A DNA stretch of 24,645 nucleotides from UBA10906 sp049296695 (GCA_049296695.1 JBAQSX010000052.1:1-24645), one strand, 5' to 3'. Shown: positions 1 through 7,793, numbered from the stretch's first letter. The notes: generated from the letters alone by a model not told the origin. Numbers and translations: made by a program.

Positions 1-2
1 GC

Positions 3-344
3 GGCGGTAGTGGTAACGACACCTTAACAGGCGGTTCAGGTCAAGATATTTTCCGTTTTGCTGATAGTATTAATACCAGCAATATCGATAAAATCACTGA
101 TTTCGTGGTGGTTGATGACACTATTCAATTGTCACATACTTATTTCACTTCGCTAAGCGTAGCGGGCGGCAATTATTTTCATCTCGGCACAGCAGCGGTG
201 GGTGTGAATGATTTCATCCTCTACAATCCAAGCACTGGCGTATTGTCTTATGATGCTGATGCCAATGGACAGGGTTCTGCCGTGCATATTGCTACTTTGG
301 GAACTAGTCTTACTCTAACTAACGCCGATTTTATGGTGATTTAA
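3..344 (+). CDS. C-terminal end of an RTX (hemolysin-type calcium-binding) protein, partial
   Basis: The open frame enters from the left edge, so only the last 113 codons are visible. It opens with the glycine/aspartate repeat GGSGNDTLTGGSGQDIF, which matches the RTX nonapeptide consensus GGxGxDxLx that binds calcium. The following segment (FRFADSINTSNIDKITDF..DDTIQLS) is the usual post-repeat beta region of these proteins. The extreme C-terminus, rich in hydrophobic and Ser/Thr residues and ending DFMVI, is typical of an uncleaved type I secretion signal. The inferred product is an extracellular protein exported by an ABC/MFP/TolC-type system that is not in this window. Its enzymatic or adhesive activity cannot be told from the tail. 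A strong terminator follows directly. Confidence 0.85.
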   Translation, partial: GGSGNDTLTGGSGQDIFRFADSINTSNIDKITDFVVVDDTIQLSHTYFTSLSVAGGNYFHLGTAAVGVNDFILYNPSTGVLSYDADANGQGSAVHIATLGTSLTLTNADFMVI

Positions 345-352
345 AACCAAAT

Positions 353-388
353 GGGCATACACACTTTAAGTGTGTATGCCCCTTTTTA
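353..388 (+). terminator. Rho-independent terminator of the RTX gene
   Basis: A perfect 14-bp stem (GGGCATACACACTT with its complement) closes on a one-base loop and is followed by CTTTTT. It starts 8 bases after the RTX stop codon. The opposite strand has no comparable T run, so it acts mainly on plus-strand transcripts. Confidence 0.9.
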
Positions 389-410
389 GCTTTTAAAACA
401 CCGATTTATA

Positions 411-528
411 CTAATTTCAAAATGACGCAATGCAATGGAGTGCAAACCTAGGTTTGTACTTGGACATACTGGTACAAACCTAGGTTTGTACTCCCGTGCT
501 ATAAAGTCATAGTGAATTGAAAATACTA
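411..528. repeat. Paired palindromic repeats inside an imperfect inverted repeat
   Basis: Two copies of the 14-bp core CAAACCTAGGTTTG lie at 443-456 and 475-488. The second is part of a perfect 20-bp palindrome (472-491). The outer arms are imperfectly inverted: TACTAATTTCAAAATGAC on the left against GTCATAGTGAATTGAAAATA on the right. The same core recurs at 3350, 5060 and 20206. This may be a decayed non-autonomous mobile element. No clear target duplication is visible here. Confidence 0.6.
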
Positions 529-531
529 TAT

Positions 532-1851
532 TTAAACCAAATGCCCCCACATATCATAATCATCGGCCTCTTCTAACTCGACTTGCACAAAATCACCGAC
601 TTTCAAATGGGTCGCGCCATCAATAAACACTAAACCATCAATTTCAGGGGCATCGGCACTGCTACGCGCTACTGCACCTTCTTCAACCACTTCATCAATT
701 AATACCGTTTCCACTCTGCCAATACGGCGTTGTAAACGCTCGGCACTAATTTCGGCTTGATGCGCCATAAATCGCTCTAAACGCTGTTGTTTAATTGCTT
801 CGGGTATTTGATCGGGCAAATCATTCGCCGCCGCACCCTGCACTGGTGAATAAGCAAAACAACCGACTCTATCTAATTGCGCCTCGGTTAAAAAGTCTAA
901 TAACTCTTCAAATTCTTCTTCAGTTTCACTAGGGAAACCGACAATAAAGGTGCTACGCAAAATAATATCAGGACAGATTTCACGCCATGCTTTAATTCGA
1001 GTTAAATTATTTTCAGTGGCCGCTGGACGTTTCATTAATTTTAAAATGCGACTATTCGCATGTTGGAAAGGAATATCTAAATAAGGCAATATTTTTCCCT
1101 GCGCCATTAAAGGAATAATATTATCAACATGTGGATAAGGATAGACATAGTGCATTCTCACCCACACGCCTAATTCACCCAGTGCTTTGGCTAAATCATA
1201 AAAACGGCTTTGATAATTATTACCGCGCCATTCATAACTCGCATAATTTAAATCCACCCCATACGCGCTAGTATCTTGGGAAACAATTAATAATTCTTTA
1301 ACCCCCGCTTTAACTAATTGCTCGGCTTCTTGCATTACCTCATTAATAGGACGGCTGACTAAATCACCACGCATAGAGGGAATAATACAAAAACTGCAAC
1401 GATGATTACAGCCTTCGGATATTTTTAAATATGCGTAATGATTAGGCGTTAATTTAATCCCTTGTGGCGGTAATAAATCAGTAAAAGGGTCGTGACGCGG
1501 AGGCAGATGTTCATGCACTGAATCCACTACTTCTTTTAAGGCATGTGCGCCTGTAATTTTTAATACTTGTGGATGCCGCGCTAAAATATCATCAGCGCGG
1601 GTTGATCCTAAACAACCCGTAACAATCACTTTGCCATTTTCAGCCAGTGCTTCGCCAATACTGTCTAAGGATTCTTCAACAGCGGCATCAATAAAACCAC
1701 AAGTATTCACCACCACTAAATCGGCATTTTGATAATTGGGGGAAATGTTATAGCCCTCAGAGCGTAATTGAGTTAATATCTTTTCGCTATCTACTAAAGC
1801 TTTAGGACAACCTAAGCTAATAAATCCCACAGTCGGTATTTTGTTATTCAT
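532..1851 (-). CDS. rimO: Ribosomal protein S12 methylthiotransferase RimO
   Basis: Radical-SAM methylthiotransferase that adds a methylthio group to the conserved aspartate of ribosomal protein S12 (Asp88 in E. coli numbering). The 439-aa length is normal for RimO. The N-terminal MTTase domain carries the three cysteines of the auxiliary iron-sulfur cluster: Cys15 (SLGCPKALVDSE), Cys51 (VVNTCGF) and Cys80 (VTGCLG). The radical-SAM motif CNHRCSFC places Cys148, Cys152 and Cys155 on the second cluster. A TRAM domain makes up roughly the last 65 residues and binds substrate. The signature SLGCPKALVDSE separates RimO from MiaB. The gene diverges from the nuclease gene at 1985 across a 133-bp AT-rich spacer, which must hold both promoters. 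No strong Shine-Dalgarno sequence precedes the ATG. Confidence 0.97.
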   Translation of the reverse strand: MNNKIPTVGFISLGCPKALVDSEKILTQLRSEGYNISPNYQNADLVVVNTCGFIDAAVEESLDSIGEALAENGKVIVTGCLGSTRADDILARHPQVLKITGAHALKEVVDSVHEHLPPRHDPFTDLLPPQGIKLTPNHYAYLKISEGCNHRCSFCIIPSMRGDLVSRPINEVMQEAEQLVKAGVKELLIVSQDTSAYGVDLNYASYEWRGNNYQSRFYDLAKALGELGVWVRMHYVYPYPHVDNIIPLMAQGKILPYLDIPFQHANSRILKLMKRPAATENNLTRIKAWREICPDIILRSTFIVGFPSETEEEFEELLDFLTEAQLDRVGCFAYSPVQGAAANDLPDQIPEAIKQQRLERFMAHQAEISAERLQRRIGRVETVLIDEVVEEGAVARSSADAPEIDGLVFIDGATHLKVGDFVQVELEEADDYDMWGHLV

Positions 1852-1984
1852 GTTTATTTTAAATAAAAGGTTTTGTTGGAAAGAAATAACTGGATTAATT
1901 AAAAATCAGTAATAAGCGTTATTATACAATTATTTTTAGTTAAAAACAGTTGTTAATAATATTGAGTTAATACAGGCAAAGAAA

Positions 1985-2836
1985 ATGGCAATAAAAATTC
2001 ATCCTCTTATGAAAAAAATAATCCTGTTAGTATTAATTACAGTGTTTACAGCTGTTAATGCGCAAATTTATCAATGGAAAGACGCAGACGGAGAAACGCA
2101 TTTTTCCGATAGACCCATAGCCGATAAGGCAAGCACTAAAACGATTGAGATTGCACCCGCGCCTGAGGTTTATTATGCGGTCAAACGCGTTTATGACGGC
2201 GATACAATTCAATTAGAAGACGGACGTAGCATTCGTTTTTTAGCGATTAATACCCCCGAAATTGCCCATTTTGGCAGACCTGCTGATATGGGTGGTATGG
2301 CGGCAAAAACATGGTTAGCAAATAAACTCGATGGGGTCAAAGTGCGTTTGGAATTTGACGGGGAAACTACCGACCATTATGGCAGAAGCCTTGCCTATGT
2401 ATTCACTGAACATAATGAAAATCTCAATGTGCAGTTAGTGGCGGCGGGTTTGGCAGTGATGAACATTTATCCTACTAGCTTGCGTTATGTGAAGGAATTA
2501 ACGGAGGTGCAAGATTTAGCTGAACAGGCAAAACGCGGCATTTGGCAACAAACTCAGTATGCAGTCATTCCCGCCAGTCAAATTACGCCAGACGGCGAGT
2601 ATGCAGGTTGGATGCGCATAACAGGTAAAGTGCAGAACGTTTATAAAGCTAAAAAATACACTTATCTCAATTTCACCGACAACTTCGCGGCGCGTATTGA
2701 TAGTGATACCAACAGCCTATTTCCGCCATTGGACAGTTACTTAGGCAAAACCTTAGAAGTGCGCGGCTTTTTCAATAAAAGCAAGCGCGGTTATGCCATG
2801 CTGATTCGTCATCCTAGCGCGATAAAATTACACTAA
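1985..2836 (+). CDS. Exported DUF4124 / staphylococcal-nuclease-like protein
   Basis: A 283-aa protein with three parts. A hydrophobic N-terminal stretch (about residues 9-26, ending VNA) looks like a Sec signal peptide. A DUF4124 motif follows (IYQWKDADGETHFSDRP, residues ~28-44). A thermonuclease (SNase) domain covers roughly residues 65-190, and a further C-terminal domain of about 75 residues looks OB-like. SNase landmarks are visible: DGDTIQL (Asp21 equivalent), IRFLAINTPE (Arg35 and Glu43 equivalents) and DHYGRSLAYV (Arg87 equivalent). The Asp40 calcium ligand is Asn here. By homology it cleaves DNA or RNA in the periplasm or outside the cell. The start at 1985 has a weak upstream AGGCAAAG. 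The internal ATG at 2009 would give a tidier signal peptide but has no ribosome site. Confidence 0.85.
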   Translation: MAIKIHPLMKKIILLVLITVFTAVNAQIYQWKDADGETHFSDRPIADKASTKTIEIAPAPEVYYAVKRVYDGDTIQLEDGRSIRFLAINTPEIAHFGRPADMGGMAAKTWLANKLDGVKVRLEFDGETTDHYGRSLAYVFTEHNENLNVQLVAAGLAVMNIYPTSLRYVKELTEVQDLAEQAKRGIWQQTQYAVIPASQITPDGEYAGWMRITGKVQNVYKAKKYTYLNFTDNFAARIDSDTNSLFPPLDSYLGKTLEVRGFFNKSKRGYAMLIRHPSAIKLH

Positions 2837-2909
2837 CCATAAAAGTGCGTGGCAAAAACCGCGACTACTTATAAAATAGCCCGTTTTAAATTCCTATCTT
2901 AAAATCACT

Positions 2910-3320
2910 ATGAGCCAAGAAAATAGCATCGTCCTCGTACAAAACTACTATGCCGCCTTTAACGGTGGTGATATGGAAACCTTTTTAAATTTATTAACCG
3001 ATGATGTGATTCACGACATTAATCAAGGCAAACGCGAAGTCGGCAAAGCGGCATTTGAAACATTCATGGGCGGCATGAATACGAATTATCAAGAACAATT
3101 AGTCGATATGGTCATTATGGCAAGTGCAGACGGTAGCCGAGCATCTGCTGAATTTGTGGTCTTAGGCGAATACTTGCAAACTGATGAAGGTTTGCCAGAG
3201 GCTAAAGGACAAAAATACCGTTTGCCAGCAGGTGCGTTTTTTGAAATTCGTGATAATAAAGTGGCAAGAATTACTAATTATTACAATCTACAAGATTGGA
3301 TTGCACAAGTGAGTGCTTAA
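2910..3320 (+). CDS. NTF2-like / SnoaL (ketosteroid-isomerase-related) protein
   Basis: A 136-aa single-domain protein of the usual length for the NTF2-like fold. The N-terminal helix with QNYYAAFNGGDMETFLNLLTDDV is the hallmark opening of SnoaL/ketosteroid-isomerase relatives. It is followed by strands such as GAFFEIRDNKVARITNYYN, matching the family's FxxxxGKIxxxxxYxD ending. Members range from isomerases and hydrolases to non-catalytic binding proteins, and nothing in this sequence or its neighbours fixes the substrate. No signal peptide or membrane segment is seen, so it is probably cytoplasmic. It sits 73 bp after the nuclease gene without an obvious Shine-Dalgarno sequence, and a palindromic repeat plus a terminator follow it. 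Confidence 0.8.
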   Translation: MSQENSIVLVQNYYAAFNGGDMETFLNLLTDDVIHDINQGKREVGKAAFETFMGGMNTNYQEQLVDMVIMASADGSRASAEFVVLGEYLQTDEGLPEAKGQKYRLPAGAFFEIRDNKVARITNYYNLQDWIAQVSA

Positions 3321-3343
3321 TTTAAAAAGCTTTAATATCAGCT

Positions 3344-3369
3344 GGAGTTCAAACCTAGGTTTGAACCCC
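3344..3369. repeat. Solo copy of the AvrII-centred palindrome
   Basis: The core CAAACCTAGGTTTG (3350-3363) lies within an imperfect 26-bp inverted repeat with arms GGAGTT and GAACCC. It sits between the stop codon of the NTF2-like gene and its terminator. The left flank AGCTGGAGTTC matches the interior of the element at 5008-5122. The terminal inverted repeats of that element are not present here. Confidence 0.85.
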
Positions 3370-3374
3370 TAATT

Positions 3375-3414
3375 AAGAGCCTTGATTGTTTTAAAACAAT
3401 CAAGGCTCTTTTGC
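3375..3414 (+). terminator. Terminator between the NTF2-like gene and the permease
   Basis: An uninterrupted 18-bp inverted repeat (3375-3392 with 3393-3410, arms AAGAGCCTTGATTGTTTT and complement) is followed by a short T run on the plus strand. It overlaps the last codons of the minus-strand permease, whose stop lies at 3400-3402. It could therefore also end that transcript, although the minus strand lacks a T run. Confidence 0.8.
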
Positions 3415-4809
3415 TAATACGCTATTATTCATCGAATAAGAAAAATAAATAATTAAGCCAATTACTAGCCATACCACAAAACGTAACCACGTTATCATTG
3501 GTAAAAACGCCATTAAAGCAGTGCAAGACAGCATTCCTAATACGGGCAAAGTAAAACCAAAGGGTGCTTTAAAAGGACGTATCATATTCGGTTGTTTAAT
3601 GCGTAATACAATAACACCTAAACACACTAAAACAAATGCGGCTAATGTGCCAATATTAACTAATTCTGCTAACGTTCCTAAAGGAATTAAGCCCGCCATT
3701 AATGCCATTAAAATACCAGAACCTACAATAATGCGTACGGGTGTATGCGTATTAGAATTAATATGACTAAAAAAGGTTGATAATAAACCGTCTCTTGCCA
3801 TTGCTAATATAATGCGCGTTAAACCATAATATAAAACCAGCATAACCGTAGTCAGTCCTGCAATAACCCCTGTGGAAATTAATGCCGAAGCCCAATTAAT
3901 CCCTAATAATTGCAAAGCATGTGCGACAGGTGAGGCAACTCTTAAATCGGTATAAGGCACAACGCCTGTTAATAATCCCGCGACAATAATATAAATAACT
4001 GTGCAGAAAGCTAAAGAAGACACAATCCCAAAAGGTAAATCTTTTTGTGGATTTTTCGCTTCTTCGGCGGCAGTCGATACCGCATCAAAACCCACATAAG
4101 CAAAAAATACTAAAGATGCACCTGCTAAAACCCCTGTGGTTTTACCGTCAGGCAGGGTTTGAAACCAACCAAAAGGCATAAAAGGATGCCAGTTTTCTGG
4201 ATGAATATTAAATAAAGCCACGGCAATAAATACAGTAATAGTAATTAATTTAACCACGACCATCGCGTTATTAGCTTTAGCACTGTGTTTAACGCCTATT
4301 ATTAATAAACTCATTAATAATAAAATAATGCTAAAAGCGGGTAGATTAATAATACCACCATCGATTGGGGCTTTGGTTAATGCCTCAGGTAAAGGAATAC
4401 CAATAGCCGTTAGGGCATTATTAAAATAACCCGCCCAGCCAACTGATACTGTTGCCACCGAAACGCTATATTCTAATAATAAATCCCAACCAATAATAAA
4501 TGCCCATAATTCACCAAAAGCCACATAACTATAACCATAAGCACTACCACAGCCGCCAATGGCCGCTGATAATTCGGCATAAGATAATGCCGCAAAAGCA
4601 CAGGCAAAACCTGCAATAATAAAAGAGAGTATCACCGCAGGGCCTGCTTGAGTTGCCGCCGCCACCCCTGTTAATACAAATATCCCCGTGCCAATAATCG
4701 CTCCTACGCCTAAAAAAGCTAAATCCCACGCGGATAAACAGCGTTTTAGCCCGTAATCATTATCCTCGTGTATTAAAACTGCTTTAGTCCTGAAAATTGA
4801 ATTTGACAT
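3400..4809 (-). CDS. APC-superfamily amino acid permease (CAT / YfnA-like)
   Basis: A 469-aa integral inner-membrane protein with about 12 hydrophobic segments. The N-terminal region LKRCLSAWDLAFLGVGAIIGTGIFVLTG contains the APC-superfamily motif GAIIGTGIF in TM1, where substrate backbone binding occurs. FAYVGFDAVSTAAEEAKNPQKDLPFGI is the conserved TM6-loop signature of cationic amino-acid transporter relatives. By family it imports amino acids by proton symport or exchange. The exact substrate is not predictable from sequence alone. The start is supported by AAGGA eight bases upstream of the ATG. Two direct copies of a 13-bp sequence in the upstream spacer (874-886 and 912-924 past position 4000) could be operator sites. 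The gene stands alone on the minus strand. Confidence 0.92.
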   Translation of the reverse strand: MSNSIFRTKAVLIHEDNDYGLKRCLSAWDLAFLGVGAIIGTGIFVLTGVAAATQAGPAVILSFIIAGFACAFAALSYAELSAAIGGCGSAYGYSYVAFGELWAFIIGWDLLLEYSVSVATVSVGWAGYFNNALTAIGIPLPEALTKAPIDGGIINLPAFSIILLLMSLLIIGVKHSAKANNAMVVVKLITITVFIAVALFNIHPENWHPFMPFGWFQTLPDGKTTGVLAGASLVFFAYVGFDAVSTAAEEAKNPQKDLPFGIVSSLAFCTVIYIIVAGLLTGVVPYTDLRVASPVAHALQLLGINWASALISTGVIAGLTTVMLVLYYGLTRIILAMARDGLLSTFFSHINSNTHTPVRIIVGSGILMALMAGLIPLGTLAELVNIGTLAAFVLVCLGVIVLRIKQPNMIRPFKAPFGFTLPVLGMLSCTALMAFLPMITWLRFVVWLVIGLIIYFSYSMNNSVLAKEP

Positions 4810-4873
4810 GAATAATTCCTTATTGGATTAATTGATTTGAAGCAGTAGCTAATCAGCAAGTGCCACCTGATGT

Positions 4874-4924
4874 TAAAACAATATTGTGTTAATAACAAAT
4901 ATCAACAGACATAAAACAATATTG
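4874..4924 (-). promoter_or_regulatory. Candidate operator: direct repeat upstream of the permease
   Basis: The sequence TAAAACAATATTG occurs at 4874-4886 and again at 4912-4924, 38 bp apart, just upstream of the permease start. Each copy contains the self-complementary CAATATTG. A spacing near 3.6 helical turns and the promoter-proximal position suggest a transcription-factor site. The binding protein is unknown. Confidence 0.35.
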
Positions 4925-5007
4925 CGTACCTTTATTATGAATAACGTGCATATTAGAAATATGACTATATAGTTATTTTGTTTTTCTACAGTTTTTATAA
5001 AAAATAA

Positions 5008-5122
5008 GGTAGTGCTTCAAAAGAGTAGGTTTTAACAAAACGCCATTTTAGCTGGAGTTCAAACCTAGGTTTGAACTCCGAAAGATTTAATATTAACTAG
5101 CCTACTTTTTTGATGCACTACC
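5008..5122. mobile_element. 115-bp MITE-like element with 8-bp target duplication (copy A)
   Basis: The left end GGTAGTGCTTCAAAAGAGTA and the right end (complement GGTAGTGCATCAAAAAAGTA) form terminal inverted repeats of about 22 bp. Flanking bases 5000-5007 and 5123-5130 are both AAAAATAA, a perfect 8-bp target-site duplication. No coding capacity is present. The middle holds a perfect 26-bp palindrome (5054-5079, core CAAACCTAGGTTTG). The GGTARTG ends and 8-bp duplication recall the IS1 family, whose decayed member lies at 12726-13436. Mobilisation by such a transposase is inference. Confidence 0.9.
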
Positions 5123-5401
5123 AAAAATAATATATGACTATGTGTCCTAGTGTACATAATTCTCAGCAATAATATGATAAATTAATTTCAATTGTTGAAA
5201 TTGCGTATTACCTCTTTTTTTAATCGGTGTAATTAAAAAACAAATCTTTTAATGTGTAATTTATACACAAGTGGAACTTTTATAAAAAAGTGGCGATGCC
5301 ACGTCATTATTCTTTCTTAAAGCCTCAGTTAGTAACGGGCTAAGTCTTAATCTAAGAAGCCACTGAACCATCGTTATATAAAACAATGAAGGTATTTTGG
5401 C

Positions 5402-6499
5402 ATGAAAATTTTTATTTTATTAGTCAGTTTATTGTGTAGTGCTTGTGAAGACATACCACTATCACTGGATTTTGCTGAATTCGCTTGTTCAGACAGGCAA
5501 AACATTGATTCTGCTTTGTCGGCTTGTGGCGCGGCGTATTCAAGCGCGTTGCCTTTATCGGCAATAGTGCCACAGGTAAAAAAAGGGATGAGTTTAACGC
5601 AAGTTAAAACCTTGATGGCAGGACATAAACCCTATTTACGTTATACTTTGTTAAATAATAAGCGTTCGGTTTGGGAGTTTCATGAACGTATTGCGATGGA
5701 TAACAATGCAATTAATGAAAACCGTTTAGTTATTAGTATTGATAATCAAGGGACGGTACAAAATACTGTTAATTCTTTATGTTTTTTACCTGATTTAGAA
5801 TCGCCCCATAATTTTTCTTCTATTGGTAATTGTTATGAAAAGCGTTTGTTTTTATTTGAACCACGCATTATTTATGATGCGGTTAAACAATTATTAATTA
5901 TGTCTAATTATCAAATTCAACATTCCGATGTTGATTCATTAATTATTTCGGCTGCTGGTACACAAAATATGGAAGATGCTAATCAAGTCATGTTTATTAA
6001 ATTAACAGTTATTTTTAGAATTAAACAAGAAGGTACTGAAGTGATTATTTCAGCTAGTTTTAATGTAGCAGAAAAGCAACCAATATGGGTACAAGCAGGT
6101 TTTGCGGGGGTTTCTTTACCTGTACCATTACCTTTTGATAAAAAGGAAGAGTGGGTGCATACAGGTATTGTTACGCCCCGCTTTTATTTGAGTTTTTATG
6201 ATACTTTATCGGCTTTAATCGCTCGGGATTTTTTAAGTTATAAAGACGTTAATATGATTATTATTGATGCAGAGCAAGCAGTGATTGAACCTAAAATAAC
6301 CGCGCCGATTACACCAGTAAATAATGTTAGCATAACAGCTGATGACTCAACCGCCCCTCGTTTTATAATCAAAACTACAACACCTATAGATACTGTTATT
6401 ACGCCTATATTAAATAATGTCTTAATAATGCCTAAATTTGATGGTGCGATGGATAGTAATAGAAATTTACGTCATTGGTATGGCATTGTTGATAAATAA
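5402..6499 (+). CDS. Putative outer-membrane lipoprotein with BamE/SmpA-like segment
   Basis: A 365-aa protein of unknown specific role. The N-terminus MKIFILLVSLLCSAC is a short lipoprotein signal with Cys15 as the likely lipidated residue. Cys rather than Leu occupies the -3 lipobox position, so the call is not textbook. Glu follows the Cys, compatible with outer-membrane sorting. Residues ~60-115 (KKGMSLTQVKTLMAGHKPY..SVWEFHER..LVISIDNQGTVQNT) resemble the BamE/SmpA-OmlA pattern: GMT-x-QV helix, then a tryptophan strand and a final hydrophobic strand ending in an N-x-G turn. The second half (~150-300) is beta-rich and unrecognised, and the C-terminal 70 residues look low in structure. The ATG is preceded by GAAGG. 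The gene converges tail-to-tail, with only 2 bases between stops, on the membrane-protein gene at 6502. Confidence 0.7.
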   Translation: MKIFILLVSLLCSACEDIPLSLDFAEFACSDRQNIDSALSACGAAYSSALPLSAIVPQVKKGMSLTQVKTLMAGHKPYLRYTLLNNKRSVWEFHERIAMDNNAINENRLVISIDNQGTVQNTVNSLCFLPDLESPHNFSSIGNCYEKRLFLFEPRIIYDAVKQLLIMSNYQIQHSDVDSLIISAAGTQNMEDANQVMFIKLTVIFRIKQEGTEVIISASFNVAEKQPIWVQAGFAGVSLPVPLPFDKKEEWVHTGIVTPRFYLSFYDTLSALIARDFLSYKDVNMIIIDAEQAVIEPKITAPITPVNNVSITADDSTAPRFIIKTTTPIDTVITPILNNVLIMPKFDGAMDSNRNLRHWYGIVDK

Positions 6500-6501
6500 A
6501 A

Positions 6502-7269
6502 CTATTTTTCACCATAAACAATTTTTCTGATTTTACACCATAAACGTAACTGACTTGCCGCATTTAAAACATGCGGTGCGCCACCAATGGCAACAGCATC
6601 GACTAAGCAATACCACGCCGCCACGCCGCTGGGTGGATTACCTTGTGGCAGATGCAGTACAGGATCAATTTCTGCCCAATGCCACGTTCCCACACCTGTG
6701 CCTATTAGCTCTAACCAAGTGGTAATAAAGAATGCCGCTAAATAAACTAAAGGTGAGCGTCCTTTAAATAAAGAAATGACAAAAAAGCAAAATAATATCG
6801 CGCCTATCCAATCATCTTGCTGGGCAAAACCACTAATCCCCCACAATGACCACAAACCACATAGCGCGATGACTAAAATAGCAATGCGCCGCGCATGGTT
6901 TAAAAACAAACCTGAACGCGCCAAAGCTACGGCTGTTAAATAGACCATGCCATGACCGGGTGGCACATAAGCGGGAACATTTTCAAAGCGGTAGGTATAA
7001 CCGCCCATATAGGGTGAAGCAAAATGTTCACCAAGCGTAGCAAATAGGATGGCAATAGCGACTTGGACGCGCACTTCTTTGTTTTCACCTAGCAATAAAC
7101 CACACAAAATTATCCAACCATAAATCCCTAAAGTATGTTGCTCTGCTAAAGTAGCAGTGGCATCACCTAGCAAACACACTGCTACGCCCATAAAGGTAAT
7201 GAAAGCAATATAATAATCACGCTTGTGATGCGCATAAATAACATTGCTACGCGGAAAATGATTAAGCAT
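6502..7269 (-). CDS. Polytopic membrane protein of unknown function
   Basis: A 255-aa protein with about seven to eight hydrophobic segments (for example ITFMGVAVCLLGDATATL, IYGWIILCGLLLG, IAILVIALCGLWSLWGISGF and AAFFITTWLELIGTGVG). Polar motifs lie between them: GEHFASPYMGGYTYRFENVP, AYVPPGHGMVYL and NPPSGVAAWYCLVD. Their clustered His, Glu and Pro residues look conserved-site-like and might bind metal or an isoprenoid substrate, but that is speculation. I do not recognise the family with confidence. Carotenoid-biosynthesis-like membrane proteins are a loose alternative. It is the last gene of the minus-strand group that starts at 9388, 48 bp downstream of the YqaA-like gene, and may be co-transcribed with it. 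Confidence 0.7.
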   Translation of the reverse strand: MLNHFPRSNVIYAHHKRDYYIAFITFMGVAVCLLGDATATLAEQHTLGIYGWIILCGLLLGENKEVRVQVAIAILFATLGEHFASPYMGGYTYRFENVPAYVPPGHGMVYLTAVALARSGLFLNHARRIAILVIALCGLWSLWGISGFAQQDDWIGAILFCFFVISLFKGRSPLVYLAAFFITTWLELIGTGVGTWHWAEIDPVLHLPQGNPPSGVAAWYCLVDAVAIGGAPHVLNAASQLRLWCKIRKIVYGEK

Positions 7270-7317
7270 TAAAAAAATCTCTTTGTAATTGATAAATAAA
7301 TTAAAAGTAAATTTGAT

Positions 7318-7743
7318 TTAGGCAAATAAGCCAATAACTACGGCATAACGACTTAGTTTACCTAATAAAATAATTAAGGTGGCTAAGAAAAAGGGTAGTT
7401 TTAACCAACCCCCTGCAAAACAAAAGGCATCACCGATAATAGGTAGCCATGAAAAAAACAATAGCCACACGCCGTGTTTTTTAACCAGTTCAAGTGCTTG
7501 TTGTTTTTTTTGGGGTAATAAATTTGCAACGGGAAATTTCTTTGCTGCAACTAGTCCTAAGCTCCATGTGGTCAACGCACCTAAGGTATTGCCTAAAGTG
7601 GCAACCAGTAGTAATTGCATAGCTGAATAACTGGCTTGCGTTGCCATATAAGCCAGTACCACCTCTGAACCACCCGGCGCAATCGTTGAGGACACAAACG
7701 CGCTAACAAACAATCCCCATAAACCCAAAGCGGCATCTTGCAT
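7318..7743 (-). CDS. YqaA-family (DedA/VTT-like) small inner-membrane protein
   Basis: From the ATG at 7743 the protein is 141 aa, the normal size for YqaA relatives. It shows the family pattern: an N-terminal helix with GLWGLFVSAFVSSTIAPGGSEVVLAYM, then LLLVATLGNTLGALTTWSLG, then a polar helix, then FFSWLPIIGDAFCFAGGWLKLPF. The G-S-E motif in the first re-entrant region and the P-x-x-G-D segment are typical of SNARE-associated/DedA-like proteins, which are implicated in lipid flipping and envelope homeostasis. An in-frame upstream ATG at 7812 would add 23 residues. That extension is encoded by the terminator hairpin of the preceding gene and is basic and unconserved in character, so I reject it. 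The exact substrate is unknown. Confidence 0.82.
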   Translation of the reverse strand: MQDAALGLWGLFVSAFVSSTIAPGGSEVVLAYMATQASYSAMQLLLVATLGNTLGALTTWSLGLVAAKKFPVANLLPQKKQQALELVKKHGVWLLFFSWLPIIGDAFCFAGGWLKLPFFLATLIILLGKLSRYAVVIGLFA

Positions 7744-7754
7744 ACTCTTTTTCC

Positions 7755-7793
7755 GAAAAAAAACCCTACGCTTAAACAAAGCGCAGGGTTTTG
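7755..7793 (-). terminator. Terminator after the cupredoxin gene
   Basis: On the minus strand AAACCCTGCGCTT pairs with AAGCGTAGGGTTT across a short loop, with one mismatch, and runs into eight T residues. It lies 26 bases beyond the cupredoxin stop and before the YqaA-like ATG at 7743, so the membrane-protein genes get only read-through or their own promoter. Confidence 0.85.

Larger units (their letters stand above)
4810..5401. other. Gene-free spacer between the permease and the lipoprotein
   Basis: This AT-rich spacer of 592 bp holds the permease leader with its direct repeats and the mobile element at 5008-5122. Two short inverted repeats follow: TTTCAATTGTTGAAA near 5188 and GTGGCGATGCCAC at 5290-5302. 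No open frame with coding character was recognised in it. Confidence 0.7.
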
